Assembly (NCBI GenBank): GCA_015039365.1
Contig: WION01000067.1
Coordinates: 1 to 64,000 of the forward strand
DNA: 64,000 bases
Direction: 5' to 3'
From: Amanita rubescens
Taxonomy: Eukaryota; Basidiomycota; Agaricomycetes; Agaricales; Amanitaceae
A program made the translations under genes and the position numbers. The notes under the pieces are model-generated. The model had not been told where the DNA came from. It did not search any database and saw only the letters and a program-made list of their open reading frames with translations. Of this stretch, positions 1 to 11,474 are shown piece after piece; the first letter of the stretch is position 1; every line of letters starts with the position of its first letter.

Positions 1-1235
1 CAGGCGATACCTGGTCTTGTGGTGGAATGTCACATTGCACGACCATTTGGGTATGATCATGAACTATCGCACTTGGGAGGAAAACGACGGGAGCACTAGG
101 CGGTGATGTATATGGACGACTCGCATCCAGCTAGGTTTTTACCTTCGGCGCGCCGCGCGAGATATGCGCCGGTAACTGAAAGTGGTCAGCAAAGCGGCCA
201 AAATGGCCACCCCCGGTAAGCTGTAGACGCAACGACTCCTCTACAATTTTTGACGAACAATCAGTTTATCAATTCTCCGTACACTGTTGCCGAAGTTAAT
301 TAGGTCTTGCCGTAGATTTGCACATCATTATGTCTGCGATCAGATGACCTCAGTTCTTGCTGTCAATCTTTTGTTTCAATCATCAGCCTTAAAGGATTCA
401 CTGAATAAGGAAGCACGTATATTGCGCTATTCCCAATACGGCGTACCTGCTGACGTATCAGGTGGAGTCCCAGCCCGTTTTTCATCAGGCAATGATGGCA
501 TTGATCTGAATTTGTGGTCTAATGAGCATATTGCGTCACTACACATACCTGGCAGAGCGTCACTCTAGGCCACAGAGAGGTAGTATTATCGATCGTCATT
601 CTATCATTCAAGTTGCCTGTCTGTTCCATTCATCGATGGAATGGATAGAGCTCGGTGGAGTCTAAAGCCTTGGGTTACGCGAATCCCTGGAGTAACTAAC
701 GATATACCCTTCCAGGAAACACGACGCACACGTTCATTATTCTACCTGTCAAGAAATGTTGTACATCATAACGAGACTTTCGCATCATCAAGGCATGTGT
801 CCGACTTTCGGCAGTGCTAGAACGCTATAACGTCAGAAATGGCTAGCATTGGGTTAGCAAATCGGTAAGGTAGCTACCACAGTATCGCCAAAAACCACCG
901 AAAAATCGCTTGAAAACGTCTGCGGTCCTTGCTGTCAATGTCTTTAATTTCGTTGCTTTTTTTGCTAATTCCTGAAATTAGGATTTTGGACTCTTCGAAC
1001 ACGAACCGATTAGAAGCTGTCCCTTGATATATTTCATAAAACATTACCTATACGCGGGTGCCGATGACAATTTCTGGATGACAGTAGCCTCCGCAGGAAA
1101 CGTATAAATATAAGAGGTTGGCACCGGAATCGCCATCCACATCTGCGGATCCCAACGAGTTAGTGAAACAATAGAGGTAAGACCAAAGTTCACTAGCTTA
1201 CGACTTAACGACAATCAAACCGTTAGAGTCTGGAT
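1..1235. other. Left-edge stretch without a recognised gene
   Basis: I see no recognisable protein family on either strand here. The longest open frame (287-568, +) encodes about 93 residues with no domain, no signal peptide and no plausible intron structure, so I do not call it. The last 150 bases form the promoter of the next gene. Confidence 0.5.
1103..1110 (+). promoter_or_regulatory. TATA box of the 1236-1592 gene
   Basis: TATAAATA lies about 130 bases upstream of the ATG at 1236, a normal distance for a fungal core promoter with a short leader. It is the main support for the small gene downstream being real. Confidence 0.45.
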
Positions 1236-1592
1236 ATGTCACAGGCAGCCACAGGTGTAATCTACGGCCGGGGTAGCTCACTCTCTGGCAACTTCAACGT
1301 TCATGCCCAACCGGTGCAACTTTCGGGCTCGTTCGGCCCACCCACCATACCATTCACAGCTCAAGTGGTTTTGCAATATGAGGAGCCCGGCGATTTGTAT
1401 GGACCGTACATAATCTCCCAGGGCAGCCAAATTGGCCCAAACACCATCACTCTCATTCTTATCAGCCCCGACCGTAGCAGAACGTTGCGAATATCCGGCC
1501 AGCTCAGTTCGGCCGCCCCCGTAACCCAATTGTCTGGACAGGTCCTTTTTGTTGGATATGGATTTGATTCGAGTGAACATGGAGAATCATAG
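1236..1592 (+). CDS. Small hypothetical protein (118 aa)
   Basis: A single intronless frame of 118 codons with a TATA box upstream. The product is rich in Ser, Gly, Pro and Gln, has alternating hydrophobic stretches that suggest beta structure, and ends in an acidic tail. There is no signal peptide, membrane segment or cysteine pattern. I do not recognise the family. The even composition and the promoter favour a real gene, but overlapping antisense frames also exist. Nothing in the context suggests a function. Confidence 0.4.
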   Translation: MSQAATGVIYGRGSSLSGNFNVHAQPVQLSGSFGPPTIPFTAQVVLQYEEPGDLYGPYIISQGSQIGPNTITLILISPDRSRTLRISGQLSSAAPVTQLSGQVLFVGYGFDSSEHGES

Positions 1593-2634
1593 GGGTTGTA
1601 ATGCAAGGGGACGTTGCGCGTGTATTGCAGCAGTGAATATATGCATGTTGTCGAATGTGTAATAGTGAATCGAGGCTTGTGTTGGTTTGATCTCTAGATG
1701 TGTCGTCCAACCTTCTCCCCAAACGATCTGAATTACGACGATATTGAGTAGACAGTAACCTTGAACGCGTGCAACGTTCCAACGTGCTCTGGGCTTCGGA
1801 AACCGCCTGTCGTTCCGCATTCCGATCGCTCTACTAGCCAACCGTAACATCACCACATCTTCACGGATATTGCTCGCCAATTATTTCCTTCGACGCCTGT
1901 ATCGTCTCAAACACACCTTCCGCTGGGAGCAATCGGCAGTTGAATAGTAATGGGCGCGCGCAGTCCAGAAATTTAGCTGGTTTCCTCCCCCCTGTTGTTT
2001 GGTTGCTTCTCAGGATGTTCCTCGATGGCCATCTGCAGACCGGGGTTGGAAAGAGCGGGACTTGCAGCTATCGATAGTGAAGCAGTCTGGTTGGCGGAGG
2101 TTCGGACGCGTGATACGACAAATTGGACTTTTTGTCCATCTCCTTTAGCTAATCCCGGGGCGAATGAGACTCTGGGGTCGCATATAATCCGCCGTTCCGG
2201 CAGCTCATCGCTTATTTACAGGGTCGTGTCCCATCCACAATACACGACTCGGTCAGACCCTGTATGCAGCATTGAGACGCAAATGGGCGGCTAGGCGATA
2301 CGCAAGGTGAGCGGGAAATGGGTGTGATGGAGAAAGGATGCGTTTATCTTGGCCGAATTCGTACACATGGGGACTAGCGTTTCACTATCTTGTTAAATCC
2401 CTTGTGCGCTTCAGAACCTGTTCTAGCCGAAACGGCCGCCGCCGACATCAATACAAGTGGAAAAGAAGAGAGACGGTATCGAACAATCGCCCAATTTTAT
2501 TTAAACAGGAATTCGGTTAGATTAAAGCGGTTAAGTCGGCAGGGAAAGGTAAGATGTTTTAAGTCTCGCATATGTAGAGGGCAGTGGTTACTGGTCGAAC
2601 GGTTGAGCATCTTCATGATCCGTAATAATAAGGA
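1593..2634. other. Intergenic, no recognised gene
   Basis: Several short frames occur on both strands (for example 1995-2294 + and 2390-2674 +), but none has domain-like features or a convincing splice structure. The stretch ends at the target site of a transposon. Confidence 0.4.
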
Positions 2635-2642
2635 GGTAATGC
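2635..2642. repeat. Left target-site duplication (8 bp)
   Basis: GGTAATGC directly precedes the left terminal inverted repeat and is repeated exactly at 4199-4206 after the right one. It marks a precise insertion. Confidence 0.9.
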
Positions 2643-2677
2643 AGGACCCCCGAAAACCCCCCTTAGATGCCTGAGGC
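2643..2677 (+). repeat. Left terminal inverted repeat
   Basis: It starts AGGACCCCCGAAAACCCCCC and continues through TTAGATGCCTGAGGC. It pairs with 4165-4198 on the opposite strand. Confidence 0.9.
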
Positions 2678-3942
2678 GGCCCCTACCCAAATTTGCGGTT
2701 TTTTACCAAGGAAAATCTCAAGATTTTTATCCTTTTTCCTCAGGCCTGCGGCGCGTCACGCCGCAGCCCTGTTTTTATCCCCGATCCCAGCTCAGGCCTA
2801 CCTGCGGTAGTGCTGGGCCGTTTTTTATCCTCTGGATGGCTCAGGCCCCCCTACGCTTCAGAACGGACGATGTGCATTCTCTACTTAACTCCTAGATACT
2901 AATCTGTACCTTTGGAACAATTCAACATAGTGATTTCCCTCGTACAAAGTAGTGAAAACCCGCCCCAAGACTATTCCTCCAACTCCAACTCATTTTGTGT
3001 CAATCTCTTTCTATTTCTGAGACTGCCGGAGTGAATCCGAGTGATGGTAGTCAGCTTCGTCTTGAGAATTTTGAACATATGAAAGTCATCTGGCAAGATC
3101 TTGAGACCAGTTTCCGAGATCTGGGGCACATGCTTGAGTGTGTAGAGGAAATGACTAGAAGGAATCGTGTCGAAGCACTTCAACAATGGAAATGTATGTG
3201 AAGGGGGCTTATCGGAGAACTGGATCCCGAAGTGATGTTCATAGATTTGTACGGTGATGTACGATGCAGCCGTGATTGCTGGGACAGAAGGTAGGAGTGT
3301 GCGCCTTTGTTGCCTCCGCTCTTCGAATAGATGGCCAGGACTTGTTATTGGTCAATTTCTACAGCTTAAGACGAACATCACCTGCTTTACCTTTGCCAAT
3401 CGTGATCCCGATCTCCTTGTTAGACGACAGAATGAATCCAGATTCCAAACGTGGTAGCTTGTACAATGTAAAATTGATACAGAATTTATTCGAGCATCGC
3501 CTAGCTCAATGATAGGGAGGTCGTAAGTCCTGAATAATTCTTGTCGACGCTTGAGTGCCTGGAGCAATGGGATGAGACGATACCCGGAAGCGAAGTAGCG
3601 CCTGAGTTGCAAACCTTTGTCCATGCTGTCTTTGCGGCAGCAGCAGCATTTGCAGAGTTCCCGGCATTGGGGGCATCTGCGTCGATGCTGTCCCACGCCG
3701 CCGCATTCTTCCAACGAGCTGCCCTTTCTAGTCCTGTGCCTACTCCTTTCCGTTGGCGTTCCGAGAGAGCTGAAGCGTCAGGTGCTAATGATTGGGTTGT
3801 AGTACTGGTACGTGTTCCTTTGGCTGCTTGTTCCGTTTGGTGAGAGAATCGCAGATGTAGACATGGCGATTTGACGCTGCACGAGCACTACAGTTTGAAA
3901 GTATTACCTTGACATTAGGAACTACTGTAAATGTCTAGTATT

Positions 3943-3996
3943 TAGTCTAATGGTTAACAACTAAATTAATATTTGGTCGTTCATAGGTTCGAGTCC
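3943..3996 (+). other. tRNA-like pol III promoter (A and B boxes) inside the transposon
   Basis: TAGTCTAATGG at 3943-3953 fits an A box and GGTTCGAGTCC at 3986-3996 is an exact B box. The two starts are 43 nt apart, as in an intronless tRNA. The flanks do not make an acceptor stem and the T stem is broken, so this is a decayed tRNA or a tRNA-derived promoter, not a working tRNA. Confidence 0.55.
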
Positions 3997-4164
3997 CGCG
4001 AATGACGATTTTTATCCTACACTTGACTCAGGCCAGCTCAGGCCCACCGTCAACCTGTATTTTTTATCCTCAAAAATACCCAAGCATACGGCCAAAATAG
4101 CCCAAATTTTTATCCTTTCCCGCATCAGGCCTTAAAAAATTTCCCGAGGTTTTTATCCTCTCGC

Positions 4165-4198
4165 GCCTCAAGCATCTAGGGGGGTTTTCGGGGGTCCT
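4165..4198 (-). repeat. Right terminal inverted repeat
   Basis: Read on the minus strand it starts AGGACCCCCGAAAACCCCCC and continues TAGATGCTTGAGGC, one base shorter than the left repeat. Confidence 0.9.
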
Positions 4199-4206
4199 GG
4201 TAATGC
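4199..4206. repeat. Right target-site duplication (8 bp)
   Basis: GGTAATGC, identical to 2635-2642. Confidence 0.9.
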
Positions 4207-5651
4207 TCGCGGATCTCTTTCTCACACGGCAAGGACAGGGGCCACGGACCACGGTTGCGGGAGCATACGCGGGCATTCAACCGTCCAGCATGGCCATCAC
4301 CGTGACCAACCTACACGATTTCCTAGCGGAACATGCGACCCTCAACCTGATGAAGATCAATAGGCTGTCGACACCACAGACATATCTCTCCTTTTACTCG
4401 AGAGGGAAAGTCAAACACGCTGTGGGAGTGGGAGACAATACCCTTGTTCAGGAACTCTGCAGTGCTCTCGAGAACATCCACGGAGACACCCTTTTGGTAG
4501 CGGATCAACTCCTAGCGCAGTTTTCACCTAGGATACAGTTTAGTGCGCTTCGATTGGACAGAGAATCCAAGCGAAAAAATTGTAAGTGTTTTTTTAGTTC
4601 TTCATTCTCGGCCCAGAAATTCGGGCTGATCTTTGGAACAGAGTCGGAGGTTGTTGGACAAACGCGTCCTTAGCGGACTGTCTATGGATATATGGTGGAT
4701 ACCACTTTCGGGCAAAATTAGAAAAAAGCTCCGCGTTGTACAAATGGACGGCGAGGACGAGGTTCTCGTGCAAAATCCCCATCGATCATGAAGAAAGTTG
4801 ATGAGATGTTACCGCCGCGCGGTATCGAGTGTGGGCTCGCCATCAATCTTTGGTGCCGAAAATTCTTGCAAAGGTGAGTACGCTGTTTTCGTCACCTGCA
4901 GCGCTGGCGTTAAAGAAATACATGTAGGCTGCAAATGTATTTGGTTCTATGACGAATGGAATGGCTTTTTCTTACCTGCCATAATTACTGGATTGTGTTA
5001 CCAGCCCTTTCCCCAATGATCAGCATTGAAGGCTCATCGGTGTTCTTTCGAGCACCCGTCGGCGCCATCTTGTCCAAGGCTTCTGTCGAGTCTGCCGAAT
5101 TCTAAGAAATGGCGAAGGATCCTCCGAATACCCGTAACCACCACCGCGCTGGCCAGGAGAAGGCCGAGTCCAGGCTAATGGTTCGTCCATACCTCCTATC
5201 GCATGTCATTTTCCTTGTTCATTTACTCTTAGGTCACCTCGTCCTCCCAAAACTCGTGAATCCTTCCAAGTTTGGAAGCATCTCCACCCCTTCTCGAACA
5301 ATATACTTGCCTCTCCGCAGTGCGCCAATAATGGGAAACAGCGCCTGTGACTAACCCACTTCGTAGGGTCCAGGTCGACCGGCAATGCTTGGCAATGTCG
5401 CTTTGATGACACCGTTGACTTGTTCATCGCCAAGATTGTCGAGGTGCTACGCCGTGCTGACGCAGACATATACTTACCTTGAAGAGGGCATACCAATCTT
5501 ATCAATTACGATCGTATCGCTCCTCGCTGCGATGGTGCATTCGAAGGCGATGTTGTAGACGTTCTCTTTCTCGATTTATGTGATGGCCTATTGAATGAGT
5601 GGAGAGCTTAGCGATCCTGAGTGGTAAGCGGTAGCAATCATGCCGAAGTAA
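4207..5651. other. Degenerate, unassigned region
   Basis: A frame of 156 codons (4203-4673, +) and shorter pieces with plausible donors (for example after 4579 and 4870) suggest remnants of an intron-containing gene. I recognise no domain before the kinase-like fragment at 5695. It may be the worn 5' part of the same gene. Confidence 0.3.
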
Positions 5652-5694
5652 TTGCTCTCATTGACGATCATGATTTCCTGCAGATCTCAAGTAT

Positions 5695-5837
5695 ATAAGT
5701 TGGTACCGGACCATCGTATTGGGATAGTTCATGAAGACCTTGAACCCCGGAATATCGCGCCTGCTCGTGAAGGTGGGTTCTACCTCATTGATTTTTCGGA
5801 GAGTAGGAGGCATGTCTGCAAGGAGAGCAAGGTATGA
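5695..5837 (+). pseudogene. Fragment of a protein-kinase-like catalytic loop
   Basis: About 45 codons encode a stretch with HEDLEPRNIA, matching the catalytic loop (HxDxxxxN) of atypical fungal kinase-like proteins, followed by FYLIDFSES, which resembles the metal-binding DFG region. The upstream N lobe and downstream C lobe are not recognisable in the neighbouring frames, so this is probably a relic. The upstream frame at 4203-4673 may belong to it. Confidence 0.45.
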
Positions 5838-6446
5838 TATATGACAACTTTATTCTCTTGGTCGCTTACATGTGAATTAGGTCAGCAAACTGGACACTCA
5901 ACCTACTTCGTAATGTGTTCCTAACTGCAAACATTGCGAAACTGCTTGTGGAAACGACGGCCCCTTCAAGATGATCCTATAAATTCGGGGTGAGGGTGTT
6001 GAACGGTGACCGGTGACCGGTGTGCGTAATTGGGAAGATGCATAGGCAGATGACGCTGGGGGTTTCACGTGGAGATGATGTGGGACCGTTCTATATTTTT
6101 TTGCTTCCCTCACCCTGACGATATGTCAATGACTCTTGCAGCTATCGATTATGTAACTCAAACCCAAGACGTTTCCCCTGTTAAAAACGCCACAAACATG
6201 CAATGTGATACCGCAACAGGATTAGATCAAGGTCACACCCGCACGCCATCGATCCGCCACACTGGCGCTTTCGTCACACGGTAAAACATGTGGACCAATG
6301 CGCCAACGTAACGTCGGTAGCATCCAAATATCGGTTCTCAGGATTGTCAGAGGTAAATACGCAACAATAGAGATTTCATTTCTTACTAAAGGGCAGGCGG
6401 CGAATCGCCGCTTTATGTCGGGAATCCGCCTCACCATCCTTAAAAC

Positions 6447-8181
6447 ATGACCTACCTTGATACCACGCTAGGAGCTACTTTTGTCGGTAATGTGATCGCG
6501 GGTTGGTGAGTCCCAATCACTCTTACCCTATTTGCTCATAACTGATAAATGTATCACCAGCCTGTATGGTATTGCGTCCATCCAAGCGTATACTTATTTT
6601 AGAGGAAAACCTACCGACTCTATTATGTTTCGATCATTGGTTAGTTTTCGAGGAATAATATCGTATGCTTCTAACACATTTATAGTTATTTCTTGTATGG
6701 TAAACTACCTCCGTGCAAACCGCAAGTGGTATCGCATTAATACCGTCAATCAAAGGCTGGCAGATACCGCCCAATTAATTTTCGTCACTCATGCCCTGTA
6801 TTACTATATGGTCACCAACTACGATAATCCCCTTGCATTATTGTACCCGAATTGGTACGTGTTGGATAGTGATATTATTGACAACGTTCTGACTTCGCCG
6901 ATCAAGGAGCATTCTCGTAAGATTTGTCATTGCTAACCAATATACTACGCCTCAACTATCCGCTCAAAGTTGCAGGTTCTCGCTACGGTTAGTCTCCATG
7001 TTCCATCGCTCAGCGCTCAGCTCTGACTGATGGAGTTATCAGTGCATAAGTGGTTTCATTGTCCGGGGGTAGGTCTCAATTTTCAACTACCGTGATATAA
7101 ATTCCGAGGAATGCTACAGTGTCTTCACCAGGCGCATATGGTTATGTAAGTTTATTGGTCACAATGCTCATGTGCTCTTTATCACGTTTCGTAGTTACGC
7201 GCCGAAATTATCTTCTAGCTGGAGTCATCGTGCGTGGACCTCTTGCGAATCGTTGCCCAGCCTTTCTCACGACGAACAATAGGCACTTGCGTCACTTTCC
7301 GCATTCAGTGAGTGTCGTGACTAATGTTCCTTGTTCCTGCCTAATGGCGAGTCGCCTAGTTTTTGGCTTTGGTAAGCACTTGACAGATTGAAACAGCCGC
7401 GTTTGCTCATCACGCGTGAAGTATTTACCATCAGCGGGTTCGTATCCTCGTTTGGAATTGATCGTCGCGTCAATCAACTAGCTTGACAGCTTTTCCGTCG
7501 ACTCGTTTGCCAAATTGCCGAAGATCTCCGTAAGTGGACTATTTGCTGTGTTCCTCACGTCTAGACTTAGAATATAGTATCTTTTGTATGCTGCCTTTGC
7601 CAGCGCCGTGGCATCGGATGTTTTGATTGCGACGTCTCTCTGTGTGTCTTTATCGAAGCGTCGAACTGGCTTCAAACGGTACGTAGTAACGTTCCCAAGT
7701 CTGGAAGCGGAGCATAAGACAATTTCCAGGATGGACTCACTTCTTAACGTGTTGATGCTCTATGCAATAAACAGCGGTACGTTCCTGTGCTTCTGGCGCA
7801 GTTTCCCTGCCAACTCACGTGAAACCATCCATTCAATCAAGGTTTGCTGACTAGGTGAGTTCATTCATTCACCTGCCAGATAATCGGTGAACCTTTTGAC
7901 AGCCTGTGCTCCATTGGGTCCTTAGTCACTTACGCCGTTTGGCCAACGGAATTCACATTCATTGCCGTATTCTTCTCACAGAGTAAATGTAGGCCAATTC
8001 AGTCCCGGTCCTGGATCTTAGTCATTTAACTGCAGAAACAGTGTATACCATTAGTCTCTTCGCGTCGATCAACAACCGAGAACACTTAAGAGAGAAGATT
8101 GTGGGATTGGAAGACATCCCGTTCTCTCTGCCTACAAAGTTCAGCGGATTCCAAGAAGACGACCCCACGAAAACAATTCAG
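6447..8181 (+). pseudogene. Seven-TM membrane protein of the Agaricomycete DUF6534 type, probably damaged
   Basis: Pieces match this family in order. Exon 1 (6447-6505) gives TYLDTTLGATFVG. Exon 2 (6561-6639) gives CLYGIASIQAYTYF. An exon from 6764 gives THALYYYMVTNY. Pieces near 7590-7680 and 7731-7776 give ASDVLIATSLC and DSLLNVLMLYAIN, joined in phase by a good intron. A last piece (about 8036-8181) gives SLFASINNREHLRE and a polar cytoplasmic tail. Donor and acceptor phases agree at several joints. The exon near 6685 puts the next exon out of frame, and 6860-7560 cannot be assembled cleanly. The function of the family is unknown. It may be a recent pseudogene or contain sequence errors. 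Confidence 0.5.
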
Positions 8182-9490
8182 GTATATCACTCTTTGTATC
8201 TGCTGGTCTGAATTGTTGCTGAGTTCAACAAGTCCGTGATGGTTACCATAGAACGCATGGTCGAGGTTGAAGGAACAGATGAACCCTTGAGAATACTTCG
8301 GATTTGATTCCTCATGGGTTAATCCGCTCGCTACTGGGAGCACATGCTGCATTAACGTTATATAGGCCAGTTAATTCACTTCAAAAGATGTCACTCCTTT
8401 TGTTCAGGTGCAAGGAACATGTGATTATGCACGTGAAATCGAAAAGTTTACGAATTCCCAACGTTAATCTTCCGCGTGCCAATCGGGCCGCCTGATTTAT
8501 TTAATTCACGAGCCATCGTCTCTTGATGAAGTTTGCGATGGCGCTTGATCATCTCCTTCCTAAGCTGGTAGAAGGGGATGGGCTTGGGTCAAACAGTGCA
8601 CTCTTGTGTCGGGACCTTGGAGTGCGTTTGTTCCGAGTCGGTGCAGCCTTCGTCGGTCCTACAACCTGGCCAGTTGCTGTAGATGCAATTTTAGCCGTGC
8701 CACGGCGAGACTTCTGCAAAGACGTCATTCCCGTCTACTTTGACTGCCCGAGAAAAGCGTTGAGAACCGAGGATTTGCGATAGTCCTAGACAGATTCACG
8801 ATTGAAGATATTCCGCGCGTCTTGCCCGCCTTGCTCACCATCATCGGCTCTCGTAAGTCTTTTCACAAAAGACACATCTCAAATCCCATTTTCAGCTCCA
8901 AACCCACTTTGCGTTTTCGCCGACTGGAGAGGACTCGTGTCCTTATTCACAGCGTGGAGAGCAGTAATGATGCGTTGATATGCCTAGTAAAAGGGATCCC
9001 TTTCGTGCGTGACCTGTGTTCCAAGCCTGCAGACTCTCCAGGACGCCTAGCATTGTTGCTCTAGTTTTGCACAAAGCGCCAGGCCTCCTATATTGCAATA
9101 AATGCGGACTCACATTCGTGGAATACAAACTAGTATATATTGTGGAAGGCAATACATGCGAGCTGGTAGGTACGTTATTTTTTCTTATTACTCTATCTCT
9201 TGCATCTGGAGCTCTACTAGAACCAGCTCGACTTTCCCGTCCCTTGGAAAATACTTCGCTGAACGGAAAAGCCGTAGTACGACCTGGCCATAAGCTTACA
9301 GAGTTAACTGTGATGTCATAGCTGATCTAACAACTCTCAAGAGTTGTTTCCAATTAGTTACTGGCACATACAGGTCGTGCTACCTCGCCAAGGTGAATAA
9401 GTGATAAATTCGAGATCAATGACTATATACAATACAATACAACTCGACAAGCGATAACAAACTCGAGTACAACGTAGTTCAAATCCTGAT
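8182..9490. other. Unassigned region
   Basis: Open pieces at 8523-8783, 8822-9064 and 9016-9321 (all +) have intron-like joints between them, but no domain is recognisable and no continuous model can be built. It is probably a worn gene. Confidence 0.3.
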
Positions 9491-10073
9491 CTACTCAACC
9501 GCGATTTTCTTCGGTGCGGTCTCGGGCGTAGACCTAGGGAAGGTTACTGTTAAAATTCCATTGTCCATCTTTGCAATGACTTCGCCCTCCTGTGCCCTAG
9601 GTAAGTAACCACGCTTACCATTCCAAAAAAAGACGTTTTACTTACTTTTACTCCGTATGGAAGTTTCAAGGTTCTGGAGAATTTGCCATACCGACGTTCT
9701 CGTACGGCATAGCCGCTCTCTTCGCGGTCGGCAGAGATTTTGCTTTCTCCGCTAATATGCAGGCGGCCGTCGTGGACATGGATGTCCACGTTCTCCTTGG
9801 TGAGACCCGGAAGCTCGAACGTTGCGGTTACGGTATTGGCCTCGACATTTTCATGGAGGTCCAATCTATGAAAGTCGGGTTAGATGTCTTTATCCAGAAC
9901 GGCGAACAGTAAGCTTCCACATACCTTGGCCTCAGGGCCTGCGCAACATCGCCTGTGGCATTGCCATGGCGTTGAACGGCGCCGTGGAAAGGACTTAGCC
10001 TGGCATCGAAAGCCTCACTGAAGAGGCGGTCAAATTCGTGGGAGGGATCGTAGAGAAAAACAGAGCTCGACAT
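9491..10073 (-). CDS. Small heat-shock protein, Hsp20/alpha-crystallin (155 aa)
   Basis: Holdase chaperone that binds unfolding proteins as an oligomer in the cytosol. The model is complement(join(9491..9589, 9646..9865, 9925..10073)), phase-consistent. The N-terminal arm starts MSSSVFLYDPSHEFDRLF. The crystallin domain follows from LDLHEN through FELPGLTKENVDIHVHDGRL to the strand YGKFSRTLKLP and the MDNGILTVTFP motif. The protein ends PKKIAVE, so an I-x-V-type tail is present. The acceptor at 9590 was chosen because it gives the same reading as the paralogue at 10910. It is divergent from that paralogue, with both introns at equivalent positions and an identical middle exon of 220 nt. It is almost certainly heat-induced. 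Confidence 0.95.
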
Positions 10074-10161
10074 GGTGTTAGAGTTAACTTGAGAGTAGGA
10101 GAGTGGATATCGAGGTTGTGCGCTTTGCAGCTGCTGGTGATCAAAGCGTACAGAATGTCGA

Positions 10162-10170
10162 CCTTATATA
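10162..10170 (-). promoter_or_regulatory. TATA box of the minus-strand Hsp20 gene
   Basis: TATATAAGG read on the minus strand, about 90 bases upstream of the ATG at 10073. Confidence 0.5.
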
Positions 10171-10278
10171 CCTAAGAGTCGACATATAAGGCTGCTCTGG
10201 AATGTGCTCTTCTTTCCTAGACATTGGAGTTCGCACTAGCAGCGACGGCGCTAGTCCGGAGAGCTCGAGACGTAAATA

Positions 10279-10291
10279 GAATGTTCTAGAA
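10279..10291. promoter_or_regulatory. Perfect heat-shock element (three units)
   Basis: GAATGTTCTAGAA fits GAAnnTTCnnGAA without mismatch, the binding site of an Hsf1 trimer. It lies between the divergent Hsp20 genes, nearer the minus-strand one. Confidence 0.8.
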
Positions 10292-10774
10292 CTTATGAAG
10301 GCGAGACTACTGAGCAGGCACGACTCAAGCCTCCAGCCCCCTTTGGATGTTCACAGGACTTTCCATGTCGACCAACAGGCACGCCTAGACTGCGAATCTG
10401 GTAGTATCTGGAAGGTGACGAAGGCGGCGATAGCTGCTATAAATATTCGAAGTCCAACTATAACAGAGACAAATATAACCCACTACACATGCACATTGAA
10501 TGTAGTCGCAAGCTAACTTCTGAAGCGTCGATATAGTGATGTTGTTTCAACGATTTACTCAGAGCACTTCGATCTACTTGACATGCGGGTACGGGGATGG
10601 TTACGTTTGGTGATCTTCACTTTGACTAGATTGACTTTTTGGGGTAGACGTCTAGACATTGATGTTGGATTCCGAGCCCCCCGGTTTTCTTTGAATCTAG
10701 GCTATGCGAACGACTATAATTGAATATAGTTCAGCTGACTGACTCCATCCAGAGAAATGAGTCAGAGTCCATAT

Positions 10775-10787
10775 TTCCAGAACTTTC
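10775..10787. promoter_or_regulatory. Perfect heat-shock element (three units)
   Basis: TTCCAGAACTTTC fits TTCnnGAAnnTTC without mismatch. It lies 58 bases upstream of the plus-strand TATA box, the expected place for Hsf1 control of the plus-strand Hsp20 gene. Confidence 0.8.
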
Positions 10788-10832
10788 GAGGCTTCAACAA
10801 GAACTAAAGACTGAAAGCAGACGCTGGGAAGG

Positions 10833-10840
10833 TATAAATA
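10833..10840 (+). promoter_or_regulatory. TATA box of the plus-strand Hsp20 gene
   Basis: TATAAATA 77 bases upstream of the ATG at 10910. Confidence 0.65.
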
Positions 10841-10909
10841 CGGGAAACTCAACCCAAAGAAAAATCAAAATTCACCTCACGAGATACAAAGCCTTCTAAC
10901 GCTCTCAAC

Positions 10910-11474
10910 ATGTCCAGCGTTTTCTACGACCCCACCGTCGACTTTGACCGTCTCTTCAGCGAGGCGATGTTCTCGCGATACAATGGCGTCCCTCAGCGTC
11001 GTCATGACCACCACGTCGACAATGCAGTCAGCACCATAAAACCAAGGTAAGGACCCGACATTTCTCTCAGAGCGGGACAAGATAATAAACCATTTTCACA
11101 GAATGGATTTACACGAGGATAAAGAGAAGAACATGGTGACAGCCGTCTTCGAGTTGCCCGGTGTATCCAAGGAAAACATCAACATTGACATACACCACGA
11201 CCGCTTGACTGTCACTGCGGAGAGCAAGATCTCTTCCGAACACGACGAGAATGGCTACGCCGTACGTGAAAGACGATACGGCAAGTATTCTCGAAGTCTG
11301 CAGATTCCTCAGGGAGTCAAGGTAATGCCGAATTTTTTTTTGATCATTTGTAGTTACTGACCGTTTACGAAAAAGGATACTGAAGTCAAAGCATCGATGG
11401 ACAATGGAGTTTTGACTGTCACGTTCCCTAAAGTGACCTCTGAGATGGCGCCGAAGAAGGTAGAGATTGCGTAG
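10910..11474 (+). CDS. Small heat-shock protein, Hsp20/alpha-crystallin (151 aa)
   Basis: Paralogue of the 9491-10073 gene. The model is join(10910..11046, 11102..11321, 11376..11474), all joints in phase. It starts MSSVFYDPTVDFDRLFSEA, followed by a short Arg/His-rich linker. The crystallin domain starts at MDLHEDKEKN, passes FELPGVSKENINIDIH and the YAVRERRYGKYSRSL strand, and ends MDNGVLTVTFP. The tail is PKKVEIA. A TATA box and a perfect heat-shock element precede it. The divergent arrangement with two copies suggests an inverted duplication and joint heat induction. Confidence 0.95.

Larger units (their letters stand above)
2643..4198. mobile_element. Non-autonomous DNA transposon, hAT-like, 1556 bp
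   Basis: The element is bounded by near-perfect inverted repeats of about 35 bp (2643-2677 and 4165-4198) that begin AGGACCCCCGAAAACCCCCC and differ by one indel and one substitution. An exact 8-bp duplication, GGTAATGC, flanks it. Eight-bp duplications are typical of hAT and P-type elements. No transposase is visible inside, so it would have to be moved in trans. The motif TTTTTATCC occurs seven times in one orientation near the ends (2724, 2772, 2822, 4009, 4061, 4107, 4150), often near TCAGGCC, and may be a subterminal transposase-binding repeat. A tRNA-like promoter sits at 3943-3996. The superfamily assignment rests on duplication length only. Confidence 0.85.

Noticed and set aside
287..568. 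93-residue plus-strand frame
   Set aside because: No promoter, domain or composition signal separates it from chance.
9470..9490. B-box-like GTTCAAATCCT at the Hsp20 3' end
   Set aside because: There is no upstream A box or tRNA fold; it overlaps the 3' untranslated region.
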